Assembly: GCA_046756565.1 (NCBI GenBank)
Contig: JBHHWO010000003.1
Span: 3,153 to 67,152, forward strand
Origin: CALZIK01 sp046756565
Lineage (GTDB): Bacteria; Acidobacteriota; Thermoanaerobaculia; Multivoradales; JAHEKO01
Length of the DNA: 64,000 bases
Direction of reading: 5' to 3'
A program made the translations under genes and the position numbers. Below the pieces are notes generated by a model. The model did not search any database and had not been told where the DNA came from. It worked only from the letters and a program-made list of their open reading frames with translations. This document shows positions 8,710 through 16,784 of the stretch, in pieces; positions within the stretch are counted from its first letter, which is position 1; every line of letters starts with the position of its first letter.

Positions 8710-9453
8710 ATGGCTGGACACAGTAAGTGGGCGCAGATCAAACGGAAGAAGGCGGTGACGGACGCCCGCCGGGGACAACTCTGGACCCGGCTTCTCAAAG
8801 AGATCACCGTGGCTGCCCGGCTCGGCGGCGGTGATCCGGATGGCAACGCGCGCCTCCGAGTAGCGGTGCAAGAAGCGCGCGGGAACAATGTGCCGGCGGC
8901 CAATATCGAGCGAGCGATCAAGCGTGGCACGGGAGAGCTCGAGGGGTTTTCGTACGAAGAGGTGTCCTACGAGGGCTACGGACCCGGAGGCGCGGCGATA
9001 CTGGTCGAGGCGGTCACCGACAATCGAAATCGCACGGTGGCGGAGGTCCGGCACCTTTTCTCCAAGCACGGAGGCAACCTGGGAGAGAACGGCTGCGTGT
9101 CCTGGATGTTCGACAAGCGCGGCTATCTGGCGTTCGAGTCCGATTCGATGACCGAAGAGGCCTTCGTGGAGCTCGCCCTGGAGCTCGACGTCGATGACCT
9201 CGCGTCCGAGGAGGACGGGCACGAGCTGTTCACGTCTCCGGAGAGATATCTGGAGGTCCGAGAGGCGGTCGCGGCCAGGGGCGTGGAGCCGGTGACCGGC
9301 GAAGTGGCCATGCTGCCCAAGAACTACGTCGATCTGCCCGAGGACAAGGTGCATACCGTGCTCAAGTTGATTGACGCGCTCGAGGACCTGGACGACGTCC
9401 AGAGCGTGTGGAGCAACGTCAACATCGAGGCCGTCGCCGCCGGTGCAAGCTGA
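8710..9453 (+). CDS. yebC: YebC/PmpR family protein
   Basis: A 247-residue cytoplasmic protein of the TACO1/YebC family. It opens with the family signature MAGHSKWAQIKRKK and includes NVPAANIERAIKRGTGE and GYGPGGAAILVEAVTDNRNRT. Members act as transcription regulators or, as shown for some, help ribosomes through proline-rich stretches. Length is standard. It is divergent from the kinase gene and overlaps the start of ruvC by 11 bp, the usual yebC-ruvC arrangement. A GGAGG-type ribosome site lies just before the ATG. Confidence 0.95.
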   Translation: MAGHSKWAQIKRKKAVTDARRGQLWTRLLKEITVAARLGGGDPDGNARLRVAVQEARGNNVPAANIERAIKRGTGELEGFSYEEVSYEGYGPGGAAILVEAVTDNRNRTVAEVRHLFSKHGGNLGENGCVSWMFDKRGYLAFESDSMTEEAFVELALELDVDDLASEEDGHELFTSPERYLEVREAVAARGVEPVTGEVAMLPKNYVDLPEDKVHTVLKLIDALEDLDDVQSVWSNVNIEAVAAGAS

Positions 9454-9961
9454 CCGATCGGCTGCCAACGTACGGATCCTAGGGCTGGACCCCGGCAGCC
9501 GCCACACGGGCTTCGGGGTAATCGACCAGAAGGCAGGCCGACTGCAGCCGGTTCGCTTTGGTCGCTTCTCGCTCCCACCCAAGTCCGACCTGGCGAGCCG
9601 CCTGGCGGAGCTCGACGCTCAGCTGAGCGCGCTCGTAGACGAGCTCGAGCCCACGCACGCCGCGCTCGAAACTCCGTTCCAGGGCCTCAACCCCCGGTCT
9701 CTGATCATCCTCTCCCAAGCCCGGGGCGTTCTGATCGCGGCACTCGCCCGGCGCAGGATCCCGATCACCGAATACACCCCCACGGAGGTCAAGAGCGCGG
9801 TGTCCGGGTACGGCCGCGCTGCTAAGTCTCAGGTGGGCCGGATGGTCTGCCAAATCCTCGCCCTGGGGAACGAAAAACCGTCCGAAGACGCCGCCGACGC
9901 ACTCGCGGTGGCCATCTGTTGCGCCAACCGCAGCCACTTCGAACTGCTTAGGACCGAGTAG
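9443..9961 (+). CDS. ruvC: Holliday junction resolvase RuvC
   Basis: A 172-residue endonuclease that cuts Holliday junctions with RuvAB. The four acidic metal ligands are present: Asp16 in LGLDPGSRHTGFG, Glu76 in AALETPF, and Asp149 and Asp152 in EDAADALAVA. The start is taken as a GTG at 9443 inside the 3' end of yebC; this gives the usual E. coli-like length (173) and implies translational coupling. ruvA and ruvB are not in the window downstream; the ExbB/TonB set follows after a 212 bp gap. Confidence 0.95.
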   Translation: MQADRSAANVRILGLDPGSRHTGFGVIDQKAGRLQPVRFGRFSLPPKSDLASRLAELDAQLSALVDELEPTHAALETPFQGLNPRSLIILSQARGVLIAALARRRIPITEYTPTEVKSAVSGYGRAAKSQVGRMVCQILALGNEKPSEDAADALAVAICCANRSHFELLRTE

Positions 9962-10056
9962 CCTCCATCGCGCTTTTCTTGTTTTTGCTATTGTGCTAGG
10001 GTCTCCGCTCGTCTCACTACGGTGATCGTTGTTCGATAAGCCATACGGAATGAAGG

Positions 10057-10119
10057 TTTTTCGCCCCGAACGATGTCCGGGCCGGCCCCTTCGGCTGGCC
10101 TGCATCGATGGGCGAAAAA
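10057..10119 (+). other. long stepped hairpin in the leader of the ExbB/TonB operon
   Basis: Three colinear complementary pairs nest here: TTTTTCGCCC (10057-10066) with GGGCGAAAAA (10110-10119), CGATG (10071-10075) with CATCG (10103-10107), and GGCCGGCC (10080-10087) with GGCTGGCC (10093-10100, one G-U). Together they give 23 base pairs with small internal loops and a 5-nt apical loop. There is no U-run after the 3' arm, so it is not an intrinsic terminator. It fits none of the riboswitch classes I can recall. A folded regulatory leader, an RNA-stability element or a small RNA are possible. Confidence 0.5.
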
Positions 10120-10124
10120 CATGG

Positions 10125-10150
10125 AACTGGAGTCTCCGAAGCGGAGTCCA
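10125..10150 (+). other. second leader hairpin next to the ribosome-binding site
   Basis: CTCCG-AAG-CGGAG, extended by TGGA/TCCA across a 2-nt bulge, lies 12 nt upstream of the AGGAGG of the exbB-like gene. It leaves the ribosome site free, or could alternate with the larger hairpin upstream. Confidence 0.4.
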
Positions 10151-10173
10151 ATTCAAGGTAGAGGAGGAATAGC

Positions 10174-10848
10174 GTGGCAGAATTCGGCGGTACTTTCGTC
10201 AAGATCTTTCGTGATGGCGGCTTTGTCATGTGGCCGCTTCTGGTGTTCTCGATTCTCTCGGTTATCTTCATCATCGAGCGCTGGCTGGCTCTGCGGCGGG
10301 CCAAGATCAACGTCAATGAGTTCCTGGCCAAGACCCGCAAGGAGCTGATCGTCAACCGCTCGGTCAAGAACGCGATCAAGGTCTGTGAGGACTATCGTGG
10401 CCCGGTTGCCTCGATCCTCAAGGCTGGATTGCTGAAGTACGGCCAGCCCCGTGAAGATGTCGAGAAGACGATCGAGAACGCAGCCCTCTACGAGATGGGC
10501 CGGCTCGAGCGCAACCTTGTCTGGCTCGCCAGTATCGCCAACGTCGCGCCGCTGCTCGGTTTCTTCGGAACCGTCGTCGGCATGATCAAGTCCTTCGAGG
10601 CGCTGGCCGAAGCCGGTCTCTCGAATCCGGGCCTGGTCGCCGCGGGTATCTCCGAAGCCCTGATCACAACCGCGGCAGGTCTGTTCGTCGCGATTCCGGC
10701 CCAGTTGTTCTACAACTTCTTCATGAGCCGAATCAACACATTTGTGCGCGACATCGAGACTTCCTCGAACATGCTGCTCGAGACCTTCAACGAGATGGAA
10801 CGGAGTGGGATCACCGGCGACGCGCCCAGCCAGCCAGGGCGCGCCTAG
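10174..10848 (+). CDS. MotA/TolQ/ExbB proton channel family protein
   Basis: A 224-residue inner-membrane proton-channel subunit that, with ExbD/TolR, uses proton-motive force to energise TonB or Tol-Pal. The family pattern is visible: an N-terminal membrane segment (MWPLLVFSILSVIFIIERW), a cytoplasmic loop, then two helices with the signature NVAPLLGFFGTVVGMIKSFEA and ALITTAAGLFVAIPAQLFYN. The GTG start at 10174 is supported by AGGAGG at the right spacing. It is first of four same-strand genes with 3-21 bp gaps. ExbB and TolQ cannot be told apart by sequence; the TonB-type protein three genes on favours ExbB. Confidence 0.93.
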   Translation: MAEFGGTFVKIFRDGGFVMWPLLVFSILSVIFIIERWLALRRAKINVNEFLAKTRKELIVNRSVKNAIKVCEDYRGPVASILKAGLLKYGQPREDVEKTIENAALYEMGRLERNLVWLASIANVAPLLGFFGTVVGMIKSFEALAEAGLSNPGLVAAGISEALITTAAGLFVAIPAQLFYNFFMSRINTFVRDIETSSNMLLETFNEMERSGITGDAPSQPGRA

Positions 10849-10869
10849 GTTTCTAATAGGAACGACGCG

Positions 10870-11313
10870 ATGAGGCTAAAAGCCCGTTCGGTACAAAACA
10901 CCGGAATTCCCACGGCATCGATGGCGGATATCGCCTTTCTGCTGATCATCTTCTTCATGGTGACGATCTCGTTCGAGGTCGACAAGACGACCGTGACTCT
11001 TCCGGAAACCGACCTGCGCTTCGAGATTCCCAAGCAGGCCGCCTATGTCTCGGTCACCGAGAACGGACAGATCCGCGTCTCGAGCGGGGAAGAGATCAGC
11101 GTTCCGGTTCCCGGACCGGATGAGGTGCTCTCCTTTGCCGCCGGCGTGGTCGCGGCCGATCCCGGCAAGGCCTTCGTGCTCAAGGCGGACAAGGAAGTGC
11201 CCTACCAGTACGTCGACGGCGTCATGGACTCCTTGAAGCAGGCCAAGGCGCAGGTCATCTATCTTCTGTCGAATCAGGAGACGGTCGAAGATGGTGATGG
11301 GACGGAGGGCTAG
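10870..11313 (+). CDS. biopolymer transporter ExbD/TolR family protein (copy 1)
   Basis: A 147-residue single-pass protein. An Arg/Lys-rich N-terminus is followed by PTASMADIAFLLIIFFMVTI, the membrane helix with the conserved proton-carrying Asp (MADI), then a periplasmic domain ending in VIYLLSNQET. It would form the stator with the ExbB-like protein. It lies 21 bp after that gene and 3 bp before a second ExbD. Confidence 0.92.
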   Translation: MRLKARSVQNTGIPTASMADIAFLLIIFFMVTISFEVDKTTVTLPETDLRFEIPKQAAYVSVTENGQIRVSSGEEISVPVPGPDEVLSFAAGVVAADPGKAFVLKADKEVPYQYVDGVMDSLKQAKAQVIYLLSNQETVEDGDGTEG

Positions 11314-11316
11314 GCG

Positions 11317-11754
11317 ATGAAGATCAAGAAAATGCAAGCCAGTGACGAGATCCCGACTTCCTCGATGGCGGACATCGCCTTCCTGCTGATCATCTACTTC
11401 ATGGTGACCACGACTTTTGCGGCTACCCGCGGTCTGGACTTCTCGCTACCTCCCGAGGACGACACCCCGCCGATGGTCGAAAAGGAAGAGGCGGTGCTCA
11501 TCGAGATCCAGGCCGGCGGCGTCTACGTGGTCGACCAGAAGCCCATGCCCCTGTCCGAGATCCTCGACTACCTCAAGCCGAAGCTCGAGCGAAACCCGAA
11601 GAAGCCGGTCATCATCCGGCCGCAGCCAGATGCCCAGTACGGCTACATGGTCGCGGTCTTTGACGAACTGCGGCAGGGCGAGGACAAGATCGGCATGAAG
11701 GTGGACAATATCTCCATCCCGACACAGCGCGAAATCGAAATGTTCTGGTTCTAG
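11317..11754 (+). CDS. biopolymer transporter ExbD/TolR family protein (copy 2)
   Basis: A 145-residue paralogue of the preceding protein with the same helix and Asp (SSMADIAFLLIIYFMVTTTF) but a different periplasmic domain (DFSLPPEDDTPP, later VDNISIPTQREIEMF). Two ExbD genes beside one ExbB are common in several phyla and may form a mixed dimer. The ATG lies 3 bp after the first ExbD stop, suggesting coupled translation. Confidence 0.92.
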   Translation: MKIKKMQASDEIPTSSMADIAFLLIIYFMVTTTFAATRGLDFSLPPEDDTPPMVEKEEAVLIEIQAGGVYVVDQKPMPLSEILDYLKPKLERNPKKPVIIRPQPDAQYGYMVAVFDELRQGEDKIGMKVDNISIPTQREIEMFWF

Positions 11755-11763
11755 GAGAGCAGA

Positions 11764-12480
11764 ATGGCCGAAGAAGAAAAGGTTCAGCGCAGCGCGGTGG
11801 ACGAAGCCACCGACCTGGCGGCGGGCGACCTGATGACCTTCGCGCACGAGTACGACGAGGATCGCAAGACGATGCGCTGGGCAGCTGTGGCTGCGGTGAT
11901 TCTGCACATCATCTTCTTCATCATCCAGTTCCCTGAGATGGTGGCCGCGGAACGGGAACAGAAGAAAGCCAAGGTCTACGTCGTCCAGCAGGTGCGTTTC
12001 AAGCCGCCGCCACCCAAGCAGCAGCAGGAGATCCCCAAGCCCAAGTCGAAGAAGGTCCCGATTCCGGATCCGACCCCGGACGAGCCCGAGCCCATCCGAC
12101 TCCAGGAAGAGATCGAGCCCGAGGTCGAGATGCCCGACACCGACATCATCATGGGCATTCCGGAAGGGCCTCCTCCGATGGAGCCCACCGGTCCGATCCG
12201 TGTGGGAGGTGACGTCAAGCCACCCAAGAAGACCTTCTTCCCGTCGCCCCAGTACACCGAGATCGCGCGCAAGGCGCGGATCACGGGGGTCGTGATCGTC
12301 GAGGCGATCATCAACAAGCAGGGCAACGTCACCAACGTCAAGGTGCTCAAGGGCCTTCCGATGGGCCTCGACCAGGCGGCCGCCGATGCGGTCGCGCGCT
12401 GGAAATTCGAGCCGGCTACGCTCAACGGCAAGCCGGTGGCGGTGATCTACAACCTCACCGTCAATTTCCAATTGCAGTGA
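11764..12480 (+). CDS. TonB family energy transducer
   Basis: A 238-residue protein that would carry force from the ExbB/ExbD motor across the periplasm to outer-membrane transporters. After a charged cytoplasmic N-terminus comes one membrane helix (MRWAAVAAVILHIIFFIIQF), a Pro/Lys-rich periplasmic spacer (KPPPPKQQQEIPKPKSKK, then PDPTPDEPEP), and a C-terminal TonB domain with YTEIARKARITGVVIVEAII and AVARWKFEPATLNGKPV. It is the last gene of the four-gene set. No TonB-dependent receptor is adjacent. Confidence 0.92.
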   Translation: MAEEEKVQRSAVDEATDLAAGDLMTFAHEYDEDRKTMRWAAVAAVILHIIFFIIQFPEMVAAEREQKKAKVYVVQQVRFKPPPPKQQQEIPKPKSKKVPIPDPTPDEPEPIRLQEEIEPEVEMPDTDIIMGIPEGPPPMEPTGPIRVGGDVKPPKKTFFPSPQYTEIARKARITGVVIVEAIINKQGNVTNVKVLKGLPMGLDQAAADAVARWKFEPATLNGKPVAVIYNLTVNFQLQ

Positions 12481-12719
12481 GGCCGCGCCAGCGAGAAACG
12501 GCTCCAAAGCGAGAGCCGGCCTCGCGGGCGAGGTTCGAAGCCGTCCGTAAGTGAGGACAAACCGGCTGAAACCGGCCTGGGTCTAGCGCCATGCAACATG
12601 ACTGTGAACTCGCGTTCCGAGCCAGGGCTCGGACCGAAGCAGCCAATCCCGTGGCACGGCGCTTGCTCTGTCAAGATGGCGTGTAGGGTGAAGTGATATC
12701 GATCGAAAGGAGACTCGAA
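12481..12719 (+). promoter_or_regulatory. intergenic region with three short hairpins before the TPR gene
   Basis: This 239 bp gap holds no gene. Hairpins are CGGCTC/GAGCCG (12499-12518) just after the tonB stop, CCTCG/CGAGG (12520-12533), and the near-perfect palindrome CCGAGCC-AG-GGCTCGG (12617-12632). The first two could mark the operon end but lack a U-run; the third could be an operator. A TAGGGT box near 12685 is a weak -10 candidate for the downstream gene. Confidence 0.3.
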
Positions 12720-13895
12720 ATGAAGCTCAGAAACACAACAGCCGTCATCGCCGTGCTGGCCATGATGTTGACGGCCGGCATCGCCAGCGCCGGTGACTAT
12801 GAGGACGGCGTTGCCGCCTTCAAGAAGGCCGACTGGGCCACCGCCATCGCCAAGTTCAAGGCCCAGGTCGATAAACAGCCGGAGTGGGCCGGCGGACACT
12901 TCATGCTCGGTTGGGCTTACCTGAAGAACAAGAACACGCGCGACGCGATCACCCATCTCCGCAAGGCCTACGACCTCGAGCCTGCCAACGCCAACCATCA
13001 GATGCGCTTGGGCGAGGCCTACGTCGCGGCCAACCGCAACAGCGATGCAGTCGCGTTTCTGAGCAAGATCGACGCTTCGGCCCTGCCCAAGAACGCGCAA
13101 GGCTACCTGGCGCAGCTCAAGGCGGTCGCGCTCACCAAGAGCGGGCAGGCCGGGAGCGCGGTGGCCGAGTTGAAGAAGTCGGCCGCAGCGAATCCCAACG
13201 ACGCCGACATCCAGTTCCAGCTCGGATCGACCGCTGCTGCTGCCGGTGATACCAGGACGGCCCTGTCGGCGCTCGCCAAAGCCGCTTCTCTCGACCCCGG
13301 CGACAGCAAGAAGCAACTCGCCTATGCCAAGGTCCTGATCGGCCAAGCCGTGCGCATGCCCAAGGGCTCGGCCAAGGACGGCCAGTACCGGAAGGCCGCC
13401 GCCGCGGCCCAGAGAGTCGTCTCCTCGAACGCTTCGTTCGACAATCTGATGCTCCTCGGCGATGCCGAGCTCGGCTCGAAGTCCTACGACGCGGCGATCG
13501 CTACCTACAAACGAGCGTCGGCCAAGAACTCGGCGGACTGGCTCCCCGAGTACTACATCGGCCAGGCCTATACCGCCAAAGGCCAGTACAGATCGGCCGA
13601 GTCGTCTCTGAAGACGTCTCTCGACCGTGCCAAGACTGCCGCAGACCAGGCCAAGGTCTGGAAGCAGCTCGGCTTCGTCTACGAGAAGCAAAGGAACTTC
13701 ACGGAAGCGATCTCTTCCTACAATCGGGCCGGCGACGGCGCGGGGGCGGAACGTGCCCGGAAGAACCAAGAGACGCAAGCCGAGAATAGGCGGATCGAGG
13801 CCGAGAACACCGAGTTGGCGAAGCTCAAGGCCGAGCAGGAAGCTCTGGAAGCCGAGCTGAAGAACCTCCCGGGCGCCGCGCCGCCCCGCTTCTAG
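12720..13895 (+). CDS. secreted tetratricopeptide-repeat protein
   Basis: A 391-residue periplasmic or secreted protein. A Sec signal (KLRNTTAVIAVLAMMLTAG, cleavage after ASA) is followed by about eight TPR-like helix pairs through residue 350 (for example WAGGHFMLGWAYLKNKNTRD and WLPEYYIGQAYTAKGQYRSA), then a charged coiled coil (ENTELAKLKAEQEALEAELK). The ATG at 12720 is chosen because AAGGAG sits 7 nt upstream and the signal peptide begins there. TPRs mediate protein contacts; the partner is unknown. It follows the TonB set in the same orientation but has its own 239 bp upstream region and a strong terminator. Confidence 0.85.
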   Translation: MKLRNTTAVIAVLAMMLTAGIASAGDYEDGVAAFKKADWATAIAKFKAQVDKQPEWAGGHFMLGWAYLKNKNTRDAITHLRKAYDLEPANANHQMRLGEAYVAANRNSDAVAFLSKIDASALPKNAQGYLAQLKAVALTKSGQAGSAVAELKKSAAANPNDADIQFQLGSTAAAAGDTRTALSALAKAASLDPGDSKKQLAYAKVLIGQAVRMPKGSAKDGQYRKAAAAAQRVVSSNASFDNLMLLGDAELGSKSYDAAIATYKRASAKNSADWLPEYYIGQAYTAKGQYRSAESSLKTSLDRAKTAADQAKVWKQLGFVYEKQRNFTEAISSYNRAGDGAGAERARKNQETQAENRRIEAENTELAKLKAEQEALEAELKNLPGAAPPRF

Positions 13896-13921
13896 TCCGA
13901 CCCACCGACCGAGTCTTCTAT

Positions 13922-13950
13922 GAGAGGCCGCCGAAAGGCGGCCTCTCTTT
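13922..13950 (+). terminator. rho-independent terminator after the TPR gene
   Basis: A perfect 11-bp stem (GAGAGGCCGCC / GGCGGCCTCTC) closed by a GAAA tetraloop and followed by TTT, 26 bp after the TPR stop. On the minus strand the stem is not followed by a T-run, so it mainly serves the plus-strand gene. Confidence 0.9.
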
Positions 13951-13966
13951 CATCTCGCATCGGCGT

Positions 13967-14860
13967 CTACCCGAAAACCCCGGTCCTTTCGCGCAGCGGG
14001 ATGAGCCCGCCGATGAGACCGGCAAGGCCCCCCAGGCTCAGCAGCGCCAGGATCTGGCTACGGGTAAGGAAGAACTCGAGCAGAGCCCCTCGCACGAACC
14101 ACGGTACCTCGGCGGCCGCCAGCCCCCAGTAGCCCAGCCAGAGAGCGCCCAGAGCGAAGCCCGCTCCGAGAACGCCTTGGACCAGTCCCTCGATGACGAA
14201 CGGGCCTCTTACGAAGAACTCGGTGGCGCCAATCAGGCGCATCGCCGAGATCTCCTTGCGATAGACGAAGGTGGACAGCCGTACGACGCTGGCGATGCTG
14301 ACTGCAGCCGCGACCATCAGAATCCCACCTATGAGCAGGCCCAGAGTGCTCGCCACGGACGCCGCCGTATTCATCGTTTCGAGCCACTCCCGGTCGTCGT
14401 CGACCTCGGCGACACCGGCCAGGTGGGACAACTCGGCGGCCAACCCTGCGACCCGGGTCCGGTCGCCGGATACCTCGAGCTCGATGGATGCCGGGAGCGG
14501 CGAACGCTCGAGATCCTCGGTCACCTCATCCAGCTCCGGAAAGCGGCTGCGGAAGCGCTCGGCGGCCTCTTCAGGGGAGACTTCACGGGCCACCACGAAC
14601 GAGTCGAGCGACTCTAGATACTCATGCAGGCGCTCGCGGTCCGCTGGCGCGATGTTTCCGTCGAGAAACACCACGACCTGCGCCTGAGCGCGCCAGGTGT
14701 CGACCGCCCGCGCCATATTGCCGCCCAGCAGGACCAGGGTCCCGCCGATGAACAGGCTGAGGGCGGTCGTCGCGACCGCGAGCGAGCTGATCCGCCATCC
14801 ACGCAGCAGATTGCGAAGCGCTTCGCCGAAGAAGTACCTGAGCGCCTGAAACAGGCTCAT
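13967..14860 (-). CDS. ftsX: cell division protein FtsX (permease-like)
   Basis: A 297-residue four-helix membrane protein that with FtsE controls peptidoglycan hydrolases at the septum. A first helix (RISSLAVATTALSLFIGGTL), an extracytoplasmic loop of about 130 residues (VVVFLDGNIAPADRERL to REWLETMNTA), then three C-terminal helices with YRKEISAMRLIGATEFFVRG match FtsX. It overlaps the ftsE stop by 4 bp, as usual for ftsEX. Confidence 0.94.
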   Translation of the reverse strand: MSLFQALRYFFGEALRNLLRGWRISSLAVATTALSLFIGGTLVLLGGNMARAVDTWRAQAQVVVFLDGNIAPADRERLHEYLESLDSFVVAREVSPEEAAERFRSRFPELDEVTEDLERSPLPASIELEVSGDRTRVAGLAAELSHLAGVAEVDDDREWLETMNTAASVASTLGLLIGGILMVAAAVSIASVVRLSTFVYRKEISAMRLIGATEFFVRGPFVIEGLVQGVLGAGFALGALWLGYWGLAAAEVPWFVRGALLEFFLTRSQILALLSLGGLAGLIGGLIPLRERTGVFG

Positions 14861-15564
14861 CCGAACACAGGGGCCTCGGCCGTGGCAGTCGGAGACGGTT
14901 CCAGGGGACGATCCTCGACCAACCGGCCCTCGTCCAGACGCAGGAGCCTTTGCCCGAACTCCCGCCGCAGGTCCGGGTCGTGGGATGCCAGCACGATCGT
15001 GGTTCCATCTCGATGGAACTCGGAAAAGAGCTTCATGATCTCTCTCGAGAGATCCGGATCGAGGTTGCCGGTCGGCTCGTCTGCCAGCACGACGTCGGGC
15101 TTGTTGACAACCGCCCGCGCGATTGCGACCCGCTGTTGCTCACCCCCGGACAGCTCGGCCGGGTAGGCATCGGCGTGATCCCGCAAGCCGACCCGATCGA
15201 GCGCGCGCAGGGCCAGCTCACGGCGCCGCTCGGCGTCCATTCCCATGATCAAAGGCAAGAAGCTCACGTTCTCATGCACGGTCTTGCGCTCGATCAGCGA
15301 GAAGTCCTGAAAAACAATTCCCATCGTTCGCCTCAGGAACGGTACCTTCTTCGCCGGCAGCGACCCGACGTTGCGTCCATTGACCACGATCTGACCTTCG
15401 GTAGGCACCTCGGCACGGTAGATGAGGCGCAAGAACGTCGTCTTGCCGGCGCCGCTCTTTCCGGTCAGTACGACGAACTGCCCGCTCGGAATGCTCAGGC
15501 TGACCTTCGACAACGCCACCCGGTTGCCAGGGTAGGTCATCGACACGTTGAAGAACTCGATCAC
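14857..15564 (-). CDS. ftsE: cell division ATP-binding protein FtsE
   Basis: A 235-residue ABC ATPase driving FtsX. Walker A is TGKSGAGKTTFLRLIY, the signature is LSGGEQQRVAIARA, and Walker B is DVVLADEPTGNLDP. The GTG at 15564 (VIEFFNVSMTYP) matches family N-termini; an in-frame ATG at 15615 would add 17 residues and has a GGGGA just upstream, so it remains possible. A TAGACT -10-like box on this strand (15636-15631) would serve either start and lies back-to-back with the box of pgeF. Confidence 0.94.
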   Translation of the reverse strand: MIEFFNVSMTYPGNRVALSKVSLSIPSGQFVVLTGKSGAGKTTFLRLIYRAEVPTEGQIVVNGRNVGSLPAKKVPFLRRTMGIVFQDFSLIERKTVHENVSFLPLIMGMDAERRRELALRALDRVGLRDHADAYPAELSGGEQQRVAIARAVVNKPDVVLADEPTGNLDPDLSREIMKLFSEFHRDGTTIVLASHDPDLRREFGQRLLRLDEGRLVEDRPLEPSPTATAEAPVFG

Positions 15565-15630
15565 GACGAAACCCGTGCGGCTGGTATTGCCAGTGGAAGT
15601 CCATCCACTGAGCATTTCCCCAGCCTGGCT

Positions 15631-15653
15631 AGTCTAGCGCCCCGTGCTAGCGT
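15631..15653. promoter_or_regulatory. back-to-back -10 boxes of ftsE and pgeF
   Basis: GCTAGACT on the minus strand (TAGACT at 15636-15631) and GTGCTAGCGT on the plus strand (TAGCGT at 15648-15653) lie within 23 bp. The plus-strand box ends directly at the first GTG of pgeF, so the transcript would start at or near that gene's second GTG (15660). Confidence 0.4.
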
Positions 15654-16364
15654 GTGAGCGTGACCGACGGCACAGTCTCTACGTCCACGCGCGCCGCTCG
15701 AATGCTTCCGCCGGTCCCCTGCTGGAGGTACCACGCAGACGGCGTCGAAGTCCGGTTCGTCGGCAAGACTCCGGGCGATGTCGGCTCCGAGATCACCACG
15801 GTCCTCGACGCGCTCGACGAGAGTCCCGAAGCGGTCGGCTGGCTTCGCCAACAGCACTCAGCCGAGGTGCGGGCTGCGCTCGAGGGCCCTTGCGGAAGCG
15901 GCGACGGGCTCTGGACGACACGACCCGGGCTTGCGCTCTGCGTCGTTACGGCCGACTGCGTTCCCGTCGTCTGCGCCGCCCGCGGCCGCCTCGCCGTGAT
16001 CCACGCCGGGTGGCGCGGCCTCGAGGCGGGCGTCATCGCGGCGACGCTCCGAGCTCTACCGGAGCCCGCGCGTGATCTCGAGGCATGGCTCGGGCCCGCC
16101 ATCGGTCCCTGTTGCTACGAGGTCGGCGAAGATGTTGCGGATCGAGTCTGCTCAGCCTCCTCGGAATCGATCCTGATCGTGAAAGACCCGGGCAGACCCC
16201 GACTGGACCTTCACCGGGCCGCTGAGATCCAGCTACTGGAGCTTGGTATCGAGAGAGTGCGGAGGGTCGAGGAATGCACGAAGTGCCATTCCGACCGGCT
16301 CTGGAGCTACCGGGGAAGTCCGGGATCCCGAGGCCGCAACCTGACTCTCGCCTGGCTCGCCTGA
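15654..16364 (+). CDS. pgeF: PgeF/YfiH family protein (laccase-domain, peptidoglycan editing factor)
   Basis: A 236-residue protein of the former DUF152 family. The zinc/active-site motifs are present: QQHSAEV, TADCVPVVC, HAGWRGLEAGV and GPAIGPCCYEVG. E. coli YfiH removes wrongly incorporated serine from UDP-MurNAc in cell-wall synthesis; other members show purine nucleoside phosphorylase or polyphenol oxidase activity. The first GTG (15654) is given; the second (15660) fits the promoter better. It is divergent from ftsEX, and a sugar kinase and lytic transglycosylase lie nearby, consistent with a cell-wall role. Confidence 0.88.
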   Translation: MSVTDGTVSTSTRAARMLPPVPCWRYHADGVEVRFVGKTPGDVGSEITTVLDALDESPEAVGWLRQQHSAEVRAALEGPCGSGDGLWTTRPGLALCVVTADCVPVVCAARGRLAVIHAGWRGLEAGVIAATLRALPEPARDLEAWLGPAIGPCCYEVGEDVADRVCSASSESILIVKDPGRPRLDLHRAAEIQLLELGIERVRRVEECTKCHSDRLWSYRGSPGSRGRNLTLAWLA

Positions 16365-16374
16365 CCGCCAATCG

Positions 16375-16659
16375 CTATCGGCGGCGACGCGTCGAGCGGG
16401 TCGGATCGATTCCGAGGCTGCGCAGGATCGAAAGATCCCGGCCGTCGATCTTGAACACGGGCCTCGACTCGAGCTCGCACTCGACCCCGGTACTCCCGCC
16501 CGCCTCCTCGCCTTCGACGCGCCGGTTGACGACGAAGTAGAGCGAATACCCCTCTTCTCTGATCTGCTCGAATAAGTCCCTGACCTCGCTCGAGCCCGAG
16601 AGCGCGCGCACGATCGCGGCCCTCAGGTCCTTCAAGAGATGCGTCGCTCGCGGGTTCAT
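16375..16659 (-). CDS. small hypothetical protein
   Basis: A 94-residue cytoplasmic protein that I do not recognise. The N-terminal half is helical (HLLKDLRAAIVRALSGSSEV, DLFEQIREEGYSLYFVVNRR), followed by a short acidic segment and a conserved-looking end (VFKIDGRDLSILRSLGIDP) before a basic tail (RSTRRRR). It lies between pgeF and the sugar-kinase gene on the opposite strand, 10 bp after the pgeF stop. Codon use matches neighbours, so it is probably real. Confidence 0.6.
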   Translation of the reverse strand: MNPRATHLLKDLRAAIVRALSGSSEVRDLFEQIREEGYSLYFVVNRRVEGEEAGGSTGVECELESRPVFKIDGRDLSILRSLGIDPTRSTRRRR

Positions 16660-16784
16660 CGCATTGCCTTGTCCGTGCTCTCGGCCCGGTGATTATGCGG
16701 TGGCGTCCCTGGAGTGTCAAACAAACCAACGCGACTGCCCAATCCCCGTTCCTCACGCCGTCTGTGCTACGGTTCGCGCATCCG

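Larger units (their letters stand above)
9962..10173 (+). promoter_or_regulatory. intergenic region with -10-like box before the ExbB/TonB operon
   Basis: This 212 bp gap has no gene. A TTGTGCTAGGGT box lies at 9991-10002, with TAGGGT as a candidate -10 and a weak -35 (TTTTCT, 9974-9979). Transcription from there would give a leader of roughly 165 nt containing the two hairpins listed separately and a strong AGGAGG ribosome site at 10162-10167. Confidence 0.4.

Noticed and set aside
12505..12560. GGTTCGAAGCC near 12533 resembling a tRNA T-loop
   Set aside because: No matching T-stem, anticodon arm or 7-bp acceptor stem can be built around it.
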